Assembly: GCA_029204225.1 (NCBI GenBank)
Contig: CM055096.1
Span: forward strand, 5,820,931 to 5,884,930
Length of the DNA stretch: 64,000 nt
Direction: 5' to 3'
DNA from: Diphasiastrum complanatum
Lineage: Eukaryota; Streptophyta; Lycopodiopsida; Lycopodiales; Lycopodiaceae
Position 1 is the first letter of the stretch, and each line of letters starts with the position of its first letter. Both the position numbers and the translations under genes were made by a program. Positions 21,801 through 34,036 of the stretch are shown one piece after another. The notes under the pieces were generated by a model. It had not been told where the DNA came from. It did not search any database and saw only the letters and a list, made by a program, of their open reading frames with translations.

Positions 21801-24800
21801 CAGCATCGGAGACTTGAATTCTCAGGCATTCAATCCTTTTGTTTGCTATTTCCAACTTTTGCTCCGTTTCTGCTTTTTCTATCTTGAGCTTGGCAAGGTC
21901 TTCGTGCAAGCGAGAACCTCTAGTAAATTCCGCCATCATTTCAGAATCATGGTTTGCTTTATCAGAATGTAACAAAACTTTCTCATTATCTAAACTTGAA
22001 AAGCTCAAGCTATCAGACCTGCCAGCCTGAGAAGCAACAGGAATAAGTACATTTCTTGTTTCTTCAATATCTTCAACTTTGCAATCTTCTGAGGTAACAC
22101 TTGCTAAAGCTACTACTTGAAACCGTATAGATTCAAGGAGACCATCTGATTGAGGCAGTTTCTTTGCTGGGCAGACATTTGTCAACAAGCCTTCAGCAGA
22201 TCTGGACAAACCAAGACCCAAAATACAGTCGAGTACAGACGATATCTCGGCAATAAATTCTGAACTGTCGACTTTACCCTCTAGATAGCTGTTTCCAAAA
22301 CACACAAGTTTGCAGATGTTCTTTTCCACTGTAGGGTGACTCCATTTCATCCCTGGAACAACGTGTTCAAATCCAATTCGCTGGGCTACTATTTCAACAA
22401 GGTGAATTAGCTTGCAAACAGCAGTGGTCAGCTTGGCTTTTGTATCACAATCTGATACAGAAGTGCTTGCATCTGCCTCGGAGCCACTTTCTTCAGATGA
22501 AGCACATGGAGGCTGCACGTGTAGCTGAGAAGATCTAGAAGAGCCCTCACTACGAAGAATGAGCTCATTTGGGACTGGTTCGGCTGGAGATTGCTTTTCT
22601 GCTTCATCATTTATTGCAACAACCTTACCTTCCTTAAGCATGTAGTCTGAGTCTTCATCTTCTGCCTGGTTTATGATGAAACTTTTGATTCTTTCTTGTA
22701 AATGCAACATGATTCTTTCATTTGCAGAATTCTTGGACCGCAACACATTAAGTTGCTCCTCTGCAGTGGTCAACTTACTGGTTAGCTCTAAAGCAAGTTG
22801 ATGAGCTGATTGAAGTTCCCCATCGCGTGTTTCAAGTGTTTGTCTCAGGACAGACAATTCATGTTCCAGATGGTCATCTGAACTGGTTAATCTTAGATGC
22901 AAATCAGTTTGCGCTGAGTCCAAGGTTTCTTTAACAGGTTTTGGCGGAGACATAGTTGATGCAAGTCGTTCCATCTCAATGAAGTCGTCCATGAGATCTA
23001 AGTTTGCCGCCTTAAGGGGTTTATCAGGAGTTTCTTTGACCTTATCCTTTCGGAAGTTTTCTAGCTCAGCAATCAAGGCCGACGCCCAAATATCTGCATG
23101 GTTGGCATCAATGCCATTGCAACTTTCAACTGATACTGAGGCAAGGCTAGGTGTTTTGTTCTTTCTAGATGTTGACTCTAAGTGGGCGACATTAGCAGTC
23201 AAAGTGCTTACTGGCACCACTTTAGTATTGGATAGAGCGTCCAGCTGCTGTTCTACCTTTGACAACTTGCTAGCTGTCTTTGTGCACATAAGCCTTGCTT
23301 CTTGAAGTTCATTTGTTCTACTTTCCAAGGCTTCTTTAAGCATTTTGATCTCTTCCTCCATAGCAACCAATTTCTCTGAAAGCACCTCAGAGTCATTGCT
23401 GCCCGTTTGAGAACCCTCTTCCAATGGATCTAAAGGTGTACTTCTTGGAGGTCCACCAACCTTACCCAGAAGTTTTTTCTTTCTTTCAACTGAGTCCTTT
23501 CCAAGGGCTTCCACTTCTATCCTCATCTGAGTCAAAGCAGCAGGTCCTGGTAGCTTTTTCTTCACCAACACTCTCAGTCGCTGACATTCTGTTTCTAGTT
23601 TCGTGATTTTTTTAACATTCTCCAGGTGTTGTTTTTGGGAAGCTTCAGCTGCTTTCCTTGCATACTCTCGTTCTTCATTTCGGATCTCAACTTCTTTGTT
23701 GGAGAGATGAAGCTCATACTTCAAACCAGAATTTTCCTTCTCGAGTAAATCCACACGTACCTGAAGTACTTGGACTTCAGATTCTGCCCGAGATTTGGCA
23801 TCACCAAGCTCAGAAATTGACTTGGCTCGTTCCTGCAGAGCTTTTTCAAAGGCACTCTTCTCTGCCGCCGACTCAATCAGCTGTTGACTCATGTCTGCAA
23901 GTTTCGCTTCCATTTCTAGACGTAGTTTGTCTGAATCACGGGTTTTTCTGACCAGGGCTTCATGGATTGCATCTTCTTGCTCTTCACGGACAAGACGAAG
24001 TTGTCTCATGCACTCCTTTAAAGCCCCATCGAGATGAGACGCCCGGTCCTCCAACGCTAGCTTTTCTTGCTGGGAAAGCTCCAATTTCTGCTTGATTGAG
24101 GCAGTCTCTGTTTCTGCCTTTTCCCAACCTATTCATCAACATCAATACACTCCTTCATACCTATGTGATTCCTCAATCCCTGACCATTTGAATCATCAAC
24201 TTCAAAGAATGTCCACTAGCTTTTATATGGCAAACAACAGAGTACCTGAAACAGCTTCTTCTGCAACTTTTACATGCTGCTTCACAACCAAATCCTTTGC
24301 AGATATTTCCGATGCTGCTGCTAATAACTTCTCATTTAAGTTTCTGATCTGCTCTTCTGCCAACTGTGAATCTGTCAAATCTTGGGGAAGCCCGGTATCT
24401 GCAGTGACTTCTAATATCTCCTGCATGGAAGTTATCTTGTAATGTGAACGTGCAGTAAGGATATCCTGCCTTCTGTTTGAATGATATTTGTGGTGCTAGA
24501 CAATCAAATAATAAGTGCACAAACTTGCTGCATGATTGCTGTAGACCTTTCAAATATTCTGTCTCTCCATACTTCAACGTGTAAAATAGACACAGTCACA
24601 CAGCATGCAAAAGAGAAAAAGTTGGAAAAAGTCACAGAAGACAAAAAGCCTTTTCTTCAAACAAGCAGTTAAATATATAGATTTTATACGTACTAAAAAC
24701 TTCTCTGTATATAACCAATGTTGGTTATCGACAAATTTAGGGCTTCAATGAGTTTTTGTAGCCTTGTCAATCTACAGTTGGATCCCCAAACTACTGCTAA

Positions 24801-27394
24801 TTGTATTCAGGCCCTACATAGTTTACTGGAAGCATAGCTACCATTGGTGCCAAATATAACTGGAAATCGAGACTATCAGTACTCCAAAGGGGTCCTCATT
24901 GACAGCTTTTGGTTATTGAGATCTTGAGCTTCTTTGAAGGAGAAGTCAAAGTCACCTTGTGACTAGACCTCCAAGATAAATCATTGTTGAGATCTCACTT
25001 GGATATTGAAAATCGATTGCCTATTCTTATTTTCTGTTACATATGATTATCTGATTACAAATTCTAAGCTTTTCTTGGATTCTACCAGATACTAGACAGG
25101 ATTTTTTCAGAGATCTGAAACAAAAGAGGAGAGAAAGCCCTAAAACCAGGTTTCTGACTCCGAGCACTGGAGTGTTTGTTACTAATTCTTTGTGCTTTGA
25201 ACTCACTTTCAGCTCCCACATCTTTTTGGAGCATTTAGTGTAATCTCAACACAGCATTTAATTCTTAGCTAGCAATGGCCCATTGCTAACACGTTTTTTA
25301 GGATTTGGAATATGTCAAAGATGTCAACGTGGCAACTAATGTCATTCGCGTGCCCTAGTCTTCCAACCTAGCCTTCAAATCCTAGGAAGTAGTTGAATCT
25401 AAGAGGCAAAAACAGGATCAGATCCGAGCAAATTCACAAATAACTTTCCAACAAATGAGTTTTTATGCATTCTGATGCTTCCGTCAAACTTTTCTATAAT
25501 CCTCGCATATCACCATCAACGATCGTTTAGAAAAAGTACCAATGTGAGAACCATTATAATGGCACCAATGCTTCTCTATGATGGTGATATGCGAGGATTA
25601 TAGAAAGGTTTGACGGAGGCAACTATGCCACACGGATATATGCAGATGTTATTGGAAGAGAGACAATGGTAGGGGGTAATTGAAGGAACTTATAGATGGT
25701 CTCAAGCAGAATTATGAGTGACGGTGAATGCAAAAGCCATGAAGAACTATCTAGCAATGGAGGGGGCATGCATTACCATTTCTGACACTGGAAAGGTATC
25801 TGCAATGCCAGTGCAAAGGATAAGACAACAAAGGAGGTTATCCAATCCATCTACAATGCCAAGCGCATGGGGAATTTGTTGCTGCTAAGGAGACTGTCGG
25901 CCACCATCAAAATGAGTGATGGCAATTCAATGATTGTACATCTAGAGAGGATGGAGAGCACTGCAGGACAGAGCCTAGGTTGTTGCACAGCTTCAGCGCC
26001 TTTGACAAGGAGACTGAGATGAGAGTGAGAGTGAGGGGTCTTCTTCTTGTGAGGACTCAGAAGGTGGGCAGGAGGATGGTGATGATGATCGGCAGGTTAT
26101 GAGGCCACCCCCTCCAAGAAGATCAGGAGGACCTCGACATAGACCATTGTAGAATCTGCAGTCTGAAATCTAGGTCGATTTGTCATCTAGATTATGACTC
26201 ATGAGTAGTGTGTACATCTTACATCAACTATTAGCTATTATCTATACAGCTGCTTGTTCAACTATTTTATTTTTCTTTTCAGTGTTTTAAATTTATATTC
26301 AAACGTTTAACCCATGTACAATGTGATTGATGTTCGATGACAAATCATGGATAAATCATACTTTACAATGTTAAGTGAAAGTTGGAATGTGGAATCTAGA
26401 TTTTAGATGATGGAACACTGTCTAGACAATAGAATTGACCATTCTAGTTTGTGAACTTTGAACAGTGTCCACTGTCGTGTGCATTGTTATTCTGCAAACA
26501 CCAGTTCAACCTTCTAAACGGAATAGTGCACTGTACGTATTCACTAGCAATCTAACACTAATTAGACATAATACAATAGACATGTTTTAGCACTATATCC
26601 AAAAAATTTGCAAAATCTTTTCCATCCTGATTCTTTCAAGATGGACCAAATTCTGAACTACAATTCATGTCGATTTGTAGGTTCAGGACCATCATTTCTG
26701 AACCGGGAGGAAACACAGACATGAAGTAGGCCATAAGTTTTAGCTCTTGACTGTTTTTTGGTGATGTATAATGTAAAGAATGCAGTCATCAAAAAGGATA
26801 TAACAAATGTTCCTATGCTTACCCCTCTCTCTTAACAACAATTGTTGTTCGCTGTCTGAAGGTTTATGCCACTTAAAAATGCATGATATTTTTGTAAATA
26901 TCAGTTAACACGGATAACTCACCCTGAAAACTTCCATAAATTAGGTGACATCCTTAAAATTGAAAAAAATAAAACATTTCAAATAGATGGCATTGCCTGA
27001 TCACTATGCATGAAAGCAATAAGCTGAAGTTAATCATGCCCAACAGTCTTTCATTTGCAAAGTGTTACAGCCACAAATTCATGATTTCCTTTAAATTTTC
27101 AAAATATACAAAAGAAGCATGATTTGCATCAAGTTTACTTTGTTTCCACACTGCTGCCTATGTAGTATGCTTGAAATTCAAGAAACAACAACATCAATCA
27201 ATGGCATAAATTTCAGCAGATGTAGAAGAATGAGGCAATAAGCGTGTAAGCTTCTATGAGAAGCATATTAGAAAAGGAATTACTTGTTCTTCAGAGAGTT
27301 TAGACGAATGAGAAGGCGACGTGTCACTCGGATCAGGTGCTGAAGTATTCTTGTCAGATGATTTTTTCCTCCATGGCCAATTTTTGCGATCCAT
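15846..27394 (-). CDS. Filament-like plant protein (FPP), long coiled-coil protein
   Basis: FPPs are plant-specific long coiled-coil proteins that bind the MAF1/WAP family and have been linked to endomembranes and microtubule/nuclear-envelope functions. Coding exons on the minus strand are 27284-27394, 24246-24465, 21554-24128, 21172-21265 and 15846-16424. All are bounded by GT-AG and keep frame, giving 1,192 aa (family about 900-1,100). The N-terminus [15 protein letters not shown] is the family signature. [15 protein letters not shown] spans exons 2-3, [18 protein letters not shown] lies at about 290-310, [14 protein letters not shown] at about 456-469 and [13 protein letters not shown] at about 488-500. 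The C-terminal [20 protein letters not shown] begins exon 5. Heptad-rich regions dominate residues 100-380 and the segment after about 800. The Met in NWPW is supported by the family N-terminus. No stop or frameshift; the gene looks intact despite introns full of transposon debris. Confidence 0.93.
17559..17777. repeat. 219-bp direct repeat, copy 1
   Basis: Begins AGGGTGTTATAGATGAGGCA. It matches 18168-18386 over the full 219 bp with about four base differences and no gap. Many short related GAGGCACAAGCACATG-like motifs surround it. Confidence 0.9.
18168..18386. repeat. 219-bp direct repeat, copy 2
   Basis: Second copy of the 17559-17777 sequence, 609 bp downstream in the same orientation. 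Both lie inside FPP intron 4. Weaker relatives of the same GAGGCAC/TGCATG-rich sequence occur at about 18.06-18.17 kb and 18.94-19.15 kb. Confidence 0.9.
18656..18740 (-). repeat. tRNA-derived SINE-like copy A
   Basis: On the minus strand it reads GAGTTGGCAGGGGC (A-box-like), then GTCCTTGAGGTCATGAGTTT (B-box region) and ends GGGGACATACAAG. The GTCCTTGAGGTCA core is a hallmark I recall from the plant Au-type SINE heads. It lies in FPP intron 4. Confidence 0.55.
19480..19935 (+). pseudogene. Decayed LTR-retrotransposon 3' end
   Basis: The plus-strand translation contains VNFKEALSW-like and FEEEC stretches interrupted by stops, followed by a polypurine tract TTTTGAGGAGGAG (about 19914-19926) and TGTTAAAATTGGC, a TG start expected of an LTR. 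The protein part is too degraded for a firm family call; copia is likeliest from the short FEEEC-stop plus polypurine arrangement. Confidence 0.35.
20059..20084. repeat. Perfect 11-bp-arm hairpin in a GTTCC-rich segment
   Basis: CGTTCCGACCC (20059-20069) and GGGTCGGAACG (20074-20084) are perfect inverted copies around a TTTT loop. Further ACGTTCC/GTTCCGGAAC motifs follow to about 20,120. The composition resembles the terminal parts of the MITE at 52.2 kb. Confidence 0.7.
20344..20648 (-). pseudogene. Unidentified coding-looking segment inside FPP intron 4
   Basis: On the minus strand, from about 20646, the frame reads [19 protein letters not shown], then [20 protein letters not shown] and [18 protein letters not shown], with a stop after a total of about 100 codons. 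Composition and the run of ordinary codons look like real protein sequence and not FPP or a transposon. The segment is preceded by TTTCTAG, a possible splice acceptor, so it could be an alternative exon, a nested gene fragment or a captured exon. I do not recognise the family. Including it in the FPP transcript would end the protein early. Confidence 0.35.
25477..25620 (+). other. Foldback with 42-bp fully paired arms
   Basis: Arms 25477-25518 and 25579-25620 are inverted copies over 42 bp with two differences, separated by a 60-nt loop. In plus-strand RNA both differences become G:U wobbles, so the stem is fully paired. In the opposite strand they would be A:C mismatches. The right arm is also the beginning of the copia gag-like segment that follows, so the left arm looks like an inverted duplication of it. 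It could generate small RNAs; no mature miRNA is recognised. Confidence 0.75.
25578..26160 (+). pseudogene. Copia Gag-like remnant
   Basis: Plus-strand frames with several stops contain RFDGGNYAT, then [24 protein letters not shown] and [20 protein letters not shown]. This resembles the copia Gag start (F-x-G-x-N-Y-x-x-W ... LKG ... W-x-V-x-x-G). It is heavily decayed. Confidence 0.5.
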
Positions 27395-28638
27395 AATGCT
27401 TGTAGTTGCTTCAGGTGGTATCAGCTGAGCTTTTCTACTGCAGTATCAGATGTGCTTTTCCACTACAATACACAGTGAATTAGCAAAAGGTTTGGAATGG
27501 ACTTTATAGAAACCAGATATTCATTTAACTATATATTCAATTATGGATATTAGAAGCTAACTAAGCATGATCTCCCACAAACCAAACTAGCAACACCCAA
27601 GGGACTTCTGCCATTGCTTTATGATAGAACCTGTGTCTGGATGCTTTGATGAGATACGGCATTCTGGCATCATTGAATCGAATAGGGATCCCAAAATGAA
27701 AATACGCTAAGGGAAGTTCACTCAAAGGAAAATGCATTATAAGACTAGGAGAGCCTTCCAGGTAGTAAATCTAACAGGTTTATCAGCCTTGGGTTTCATA
27801 TTTCCTAGGAGTTTGAAGGAGTATGCTCGCCAAGCTCTAGCATAATGAGCTCCTGCTTGTGACCGAAGAAAACTAGTTAAGGCACAAAAAATTTTCATTA
27901 TTCTTATTGAATGTAAAATTGTAAGCAACGGCTTGCCCCTACACAGAGCTTACAAAAGGCAGAACGAATAGCTGTACTTGTTGGTCTATGAAACACTGCA
28001 ATGCTTAAAAAATAGCACACAGAGAATTGCTGTTTGAAATAACTGCACTCATGCAACAATCTTCATACTGGTCCCTTGTAAGTGGCGTGTTGGCGAAGAC
28101 CATTTTTCCTCTACCCCAGGTGAAGAGTTTTACTCCACATAAACGGATATACAAGAGCAATGAAAAACAGTTTTCATACTAGAACTTTGATGCTGACGAG
28201 TAACAACATAAAGTTCAAAAAACCTGTACAGAATGTAGATCTGTGTAATGCACTTCGTGCGATCTTGTTTTGCGTACAGTTTTTTAATAGCTTGTATGTC
28301 ATTATTTGTAAGGTTGATTGGAGTCGAACTCCTGACCTCAAGTACAGGAAACGAAATCTTCACCAACACAGCACTTATTGGAAGACTACTTCAATTTCCA
28401 TGTACTGATTCAAAATATTCAAATTTAAGAAAGTGGAAATGAACAAACATTCAATCATTCGTGCAGAGCTCCAGTGTATTAGTCATGGTGACCGACTGGA
28501 AAAGCAGTTCTCATAGTGCCAAAAATTTCCTCCTATGCTTTAAAATGAAGTTTATTTTCTTCTATTCCACGGCATTGCTGCAAGAAATCAGATCTTCCAC
28601 TTTTAGAAAAGGCACTCAAATCAATGCTGACACTTACC
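27284..28638 (-). other. FPP 5'UTR intron and first coding exon
   Basis: A strong donor GCAAAG|GTAAGTG on the minus strand (exon end 28638) and an acceptor GATACTGCAG ending at 27438 define a 1.2-kb 5'UTR intron, 27438-28637. The next exon, 27284-27437, contains 43 nt of leader before the ATG at 27394. A SINE-like copy lies within the intron. Confidence 0.65.
28291..28370 (-). repeat. tRNA-derived SINE-like copy C
   Basis: On the minus strand it reads TTGGTGAAGATTTCG, then CTTGAGGTCAGGAGTTCGAC (good B-box GAGTTCGACTCC) and ends GACATACAAG. The best-preserved promoter box of the three copies; no cloverleaf is possible, so it is not a tRNA gene. Confidence 0.6.
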
Positions 28639-29058
28639 TTTGCTGAGACCTCCCAACTGAATGCAAAATACTCCTGAGGCTCCTGATTGCTTCCAAAATA
28701 TGTCAATCCAGTTCAACGGCATTTGGCCCTCAGTATCTTAATCTGAATCCTTTGGTACTCCCCTGCAACAGCACAACAATGCCGCTCCTGCTGCAGATGC
28801 ATCTCTTTCGTAGTCTCAACCACAATGCACATCAGATCGCAACATGCATGCAAAATGCAGCCACAATTACATCCACAAAAACGTCACCTCATCTCCATAA
28901 TCATACTCCCTAATTCCACAACCATTTTACTCCAAACTTTTTGCTATCGATCTAAACTCTGCCTCCGAATCCACCCATAGCTCATCTGCCATGGATCTAC
29001 ACATCTTCTGTGCAGCCTGCGCTACAGAAATTGATCGATCGATCGCTCGCTTCCACAG

Positions 29059-29061
<3 letters not shown>

Positions 29062-29095
<34 letters not shown>
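29062..29095. repeat. (GA)n microsatellite in the FPP 5' region
   Basis: About 17 GA units on the plus strand, which is CT on the transcribed strand. CT runs are common in plant 5'UTRs and core promoters. Confidence 0.9.
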
Positions 29096-29099
<4 letters not shown>

Positions 29100-29230
29100 A
29101 AAGCTGAAAAAGAGCTTCTCATCGTAGTGGCCCGAGATAGTTCAAATCCCGCCGTTGGATTAATCCCTGACTGTCCAGATTCGACCACGCTTTCTCCTTC
29201 AACCATTGACAACCGCTGAAAACTCACCAT

Positions 29231-29244
29231 ATGCCACGTGGCAT
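29231..29244. promoter_or_regulatory. Palindromic G-box in the FPP promoter region
   Basis: ATGCCACGTGGCAT is a perfect 14-bp palindrome centred on CACGTG, the binding site of plant bZIP and bHLH factors. It lies about 600 bp upstream of the 5'UTR donor and just upstream of the CT-rich leader, with a GATATATTT motif about 25 bp farther upstream. Confidence 0.55.
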
Positions 29245-29299
29245 AAATCCGATCGGGCGTCAAATATATCGCGTGATCAAGCCTTCCATCGGAGAAAGA

Positions 29300-32200
29300 G
29301 TGAAGACAACGATAGCTCAGTAAATAGCTGAAAATAAACTCACGAAATTTTTCTGCTGGAATTTACAAATTTTAATTCAAAATTCGGCCTATTTTTTTAT
29401 TTCTAGAATAAAATAAATAATTAGGAGAAACAGCAAATCGCTGAGATATGAGCAGATTCCAATTTTCTTTTTTAAAATAATTAATTTAGATTCGAGCTGT
29501 TTGGCGAATAAAACTAATTCAGTTAAACGATAAGTTTTCTATTAATGTGTCTTTACCTAAAAATAGAGCTTTACTAAATTAAAAAAAAATTAATGCAAAA
29601 TTAGATTTGTCTTTATGTAGAACGTGGTTGGAGTTAGGTGGGGGTGGTTAGTAAACTGCGGAAGAGGCCTCCAAATTTAAATAGAAATAGACGGTTTAAA
29701 GGACTACATCAGGCGTGCGTAGGGGAGTTCGAACCCTGGTCAACAGAAAAATTCTGTACGAAGAGAAAATATATGGACGCTGGAACATAACGCCAACAAA
29801 GTACACGGCAATTAGTTAATACCTCTTCCCGCCCGTGTTTCGAATCGCATAAATTTATTATTTGCCAACCCCCAAAAGCCTGTTCACTCTTTACCCTTTC
29901 AAAGAGTTTATTTACCGAGGGTAAATCACTCTTCATTTGAGAGTCGACCCTAAACCCTAAGCCCTTTAAATGGAAAGGAGAGTGTGCATTGTGCCCTTCG
30001 GGCTCGCCATCTCTTAACATGATTTGCAATCCCTAGTAGCGCCTTTGGAATTCTCATGCATAAATGGATTATGGATCTAGGTTACCGACCTCGAAGTGAT
30101 ATTGACGCAAAGTCACGTCTTCGGCTTTTGGTGACGAAATTAGCATGAGAACATTGCATGCACAACATTCTCATAACCAACTCAAACATTACAAATTTAA
30201 CAAACTACAACTATGTTGCGGAACCGACCAAATCCAACTGATTCCACTTTACGCAATCTTAAATTTGAACTTCGATGTGTCATTGTAACTTTTGCTTTTT
30301 GCCATGATTCAGGTTGGCCCTCGAGTTTATCTTGACCATCATGCCTCTCGTGATTTATGAAACATCTCAGGTCTTGAGTCTTGACTATTACAACATACTT
30401 GAAGTAGGGAACAATTTTTCGAATTTTATGATGACCTTTGCTCCAAGTAAGGTAACTTTGCTTAGAATCAAATATAGGCCCATTCTACCGAAATGAACCA
30501 TCATTGAACCTAGTGCTTCTTGGGGGAGGCTCTAACTTGAGACCAAAGAAAGTTTGGATGTCAAGCTAACCAAGGAAAGGTCACCAAAATAATCCTTTTA
30601 GATGCATATAACGTGGAGATTTAGACGCATTAACTTGCCAAAGAAGTCATATGGATATATACAATATATCTCTCCTCTTTATAGAGAATAGTGTTCATAC
30701 TGGATGTTTAACTATCACTTATACCAATTTTACATATTGAAATGGAGATGCAATATGAAAGAGAACATGTGATGATGATATGTGAGTTCCTCCATGCTTC
30801 CATCTCTAACATCTAAGGGAAGATTCATAACATGTCGTCAAATTGGTCAAGTCTCTTACCACATTGAGTACCTTGCGTTGAAGTTTTTACGTGGAGCAAC
30901 ATCATACAAATTTTGTCAAAATACTAGATGATGGAGAGTTGAATAATCTCCTTATTTGACATTTTTAAGTTTACTCCTAGGCAAAAATACACATCAAAAT
31001 ATCTCTCAAATCCTTTACTATGAGATAACAAGGGTCATATGAGACATCGATATTATCTTAATATGTGTGATCGTTTCTTTCTACCTTTCATTTTACTATG
31101 GCAATTAATCAAACATGAAAGTGGCAAGCACCACCACTTACGCTAGGCGTGTACTCTGGCCCAACAAGGGTGTTCTCCCCCCCCCCCCCCCAATGCAATT
31201 AGTCCAAAGTTTCTTGGGTCCCAAGCTCGAGCCTCCCCTTGGAAACCAAGGAGCACATATGTACTCAAGTTGGCACTTACATGTAGTTAATATTAGTTGC
31301 TTGTGAGTGGCCCTTTGTTCTCGTTCTTGGGTTGCCATTGGCAATACAAGTTGATGTGGGTTGCCATTGGCAATTCAACTTGTCAAGCAATTGGAAAGAT
31401 TCATGAACTACATCTGAGTTGTTCCAAGTGGGTAAAGAAGCATTGACTCTTGGTGTGTCATATAGCATCAAATAATGTGTGTCGGAAGAAGGAAAAAGCC
31501 TATTCAAGTCTTATTGGTAAATGTGTACCAATGTAGGCCAACCACAAACTCTGAAATGTTATTGTTGTCAATAAATTAAATGTGGCCTAGATTAGTATTT
31601 TGAAGTACATCATGTACTTGGTATCGTACCTTTTCTCTTGTATCTACTTGGTATCTTTGCATATGTGTATGAAGAGAATCCAACTCTATAACTACAACAA
31701 AAGGTAGAAGATGTCATTCACTAGAGCTACAAGTTAAAGGGGAGACAAGTTTTAAATAGGGTGAAGTCGTGTTTACTTTACCTCTTTAATGACCCTAGTG
31801 TAGTTTATGAAATGTTGCAAGTTGTTTGACACCAATGGTGTCCTCGGCTCGACGTTTGCAATCATATTCCACTATATCACACATGGACATTAAATATAAA
31901 GAAAAGAGCTAATTGTAGCAACTCTACATATCATGAAGCTATTCCATAGCCTACTCATGTCATGAGGTTAGCATATGTGAATGTACACTTCACACCATGA
32001 TTTTTGTTGTCCATACCAAATGGATTTCTAAGAGGGAGTAAAGTGAGTCCCACTTGATGGACTAGGTGGTCTAGATAGGATCCATGAATGTGAGAAGACA
32101 GAGGCAACAATTCTTACAATTATTGGCTGGATCTCATCATGCTGCAATGATGATGAGAGGAGCCTAGTTAAAGAGAAAGCAAAAGTGAACAATCGTTGGA

Positions 32201-33840
32201 AATATTTGGCATTATGAAACAAAGCACGCCATCAACCACATCAATGAGAAGCCATAGTCTAATATAGGCTTTTGGCCTTGCCTTACAAAGGCAATATCAT
32301 GTCTTTGAGTGGTTAACACAAGTGAGTGACCAAAGTCGAAGGACATATCTACTAGTATGGAAAAGCCCTCCACAAGAAGTTGCATGTATCAATAATAATA
32401 AATATGAGTAGATATCCTTTGGAGTGTTAAAAAAAGATAGGCTCTATGCACGTATCCTGCTCCCACCAGTGATCGCAAGCGCTCTTCTCTTCTTTTTGCC
32501 TTGTATTTTGCCTTGCCCGTTTCTGCTTCGCTTGCTTTGCTTCGTTTGCGTGTTCTGTTGTATTTTGTTTTGTTTGCTACTTTTCTTTCTCCTCACCATT
32601 TCCGATCCAGCAGCCGCTGCTACTGCTGCGATGGCGCTGGATAGAAGGAAATGGATCTGGCATTTCCACGTTCTCCTTCATCCTACTCTCCAGCCTCGCT
32701 GACGCCTGCTCATCGCCCGCACCTCAGGCTCTCATGCATTCAGATCACAGGTGAAACCACAGGTGACTCATACATTGATCTTCCTCAGATCTATAGCTCT
32801 AGCCTCTCAGGAGGATGCTCAGCAGGTGGGCAATCATTGCTCAGGTGGTAATTATTGAAATACCAGCACTCCTCATCATTGAATAAATGGCACTTACACA
32901 GCATGGCGACTGGTAGTAACATTGATAAGAAGAGGAAAAAACTGCTATTTATAGCAGCGATGGAGCAGAGATTCCTATCAGACCTTTTGATAATATTTTT
33001 TCTCAGAGAGGGCTCTGAATGCAGCCATGGATATGCTCCTACATAACCAGATGGCTCTCCCATAGTGGTTTTTAATCAGAATTTATAGCAGCTATAGATC
33101 TCCAAGAAACTCCATGTGTTTTATAGATCCTCAGTGATAAATCACTGACAACAAGTGTACTAGACTGCCCTCAGGATCCACAAAACTGCCCCCACATTGA
33201 TTGTTGGAAATAGCTCCAGTAAAATGTGTCAATGGTAGTCACAAAATTGACTTAATCTCTGCGACCAAAATGTGATTGATTGGCAACTGAAATGCGATGT
33301 AGTCTCATTGGAACTGCGCTCACATTCTGCTATGGAAATGGCTTGATTCTCTGTCACATTAATGGGTAGATCTCTGGCAGCAAAAGCGCCATTAATATCA
33401 CAATAGAAGTGGCTGTAGTTTCTCTCATAAATGTGATTGATTTCTGCCACGTAGATGTCTCGATGACTGGCAGCAGAACAATATTATTCCATGACATCGA
33501 TCAAAAATAGAAGCATATTGCTTCATAAGTGCGATGGTTAGCAAATGTGAATTGCCTTGCAAGAGCGGTCCATAGTAATGAACATTTCACTCACAAATTC
33601 TTTGAAGATATGGCTATTATTGGCTATTAGCTCACAACATAGAGGCATCATGCTCATTCATTCTTGGCCATCCTTCACATTATTCTCACAAGCTAAACCT
33701 TGCCCTACCCGCCCCAAACGCCTGCCCGCCCGCAGACTTGAGGCCACACGAGCACTGATCCCAGCACTGATGGCGCTTGATCCCAACCCTGATGATCGGA
33801 GGTGGCAGAGGCCAAACCACGCTTCCTGCTGATCCGATTT
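29300..33840. other. Intergenic stretch without a recognised gene
   Basis: AT-rich sequence with no supported coding region. It includes a GAGTTCGAACCC B-box-like motif at about 29727, a run of 15 C at 31177-31191 and T/C-rich sequence at 32.48-32.6 kb. Short open frames show no motif. Confidence 0.5.
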
Positions 33841-33847
33841 GCTTTCT

Positions 33848-34036
33848 GGTTTTTGTAAATCTTAAAATGATGCAGAATCGGCTGAAAATGGTGCATGATA
33901 GTTGAGGATTGCATAATAGCGGCATTCGCATGGTTTTTGTAAATCTTAAAATGATGCAGAATCGGGTGAGAATGATGCAGAATCGGTTGAAAATGGTGCA
34001 TGATAGGTGAGGATTGCATAGTAGCGGCATTCTTGC
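33848..34036. repeat. 84-bp tandem duplication, second copy expanded
   Basis: Unit 1 starts GGTTTTTGTAAATCTTAAAA at 33848 and unit 2 at 33932. The second unit carries an extra 21-bp block because ATGATGCAGAATCGG is itself repeated. Confidence 0.85.

Larger units (their letters stand above)
24466..27283 (-). other. FPP intron 1 of the coding region (2.8 kb)
   Basis: The donor is CAA|GTAATT after SEEQ and the acceptor GGCAG precedes [11 protein letters not shown]. It carries a foldback at 25477-25620 and a plus-strand copia gag remnant at about 25.58-26.15 kb. Confidence 0.8.

Noticed and set aside
28291-28370. tRNA gene on the minus strand
   Set aside because: The B box and T-arm-like sequence are good, but no acceptor stem or anticodon arm can be paired; two diverged copies elsewhere show it is a SINE-like head.
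32424-32702. Hydrophobic 92-codon frame that looks like a membrane protein
   Set aside because: Caused by T/C-rich low-complexity sequence; no family motif, splice signal or conserved start.
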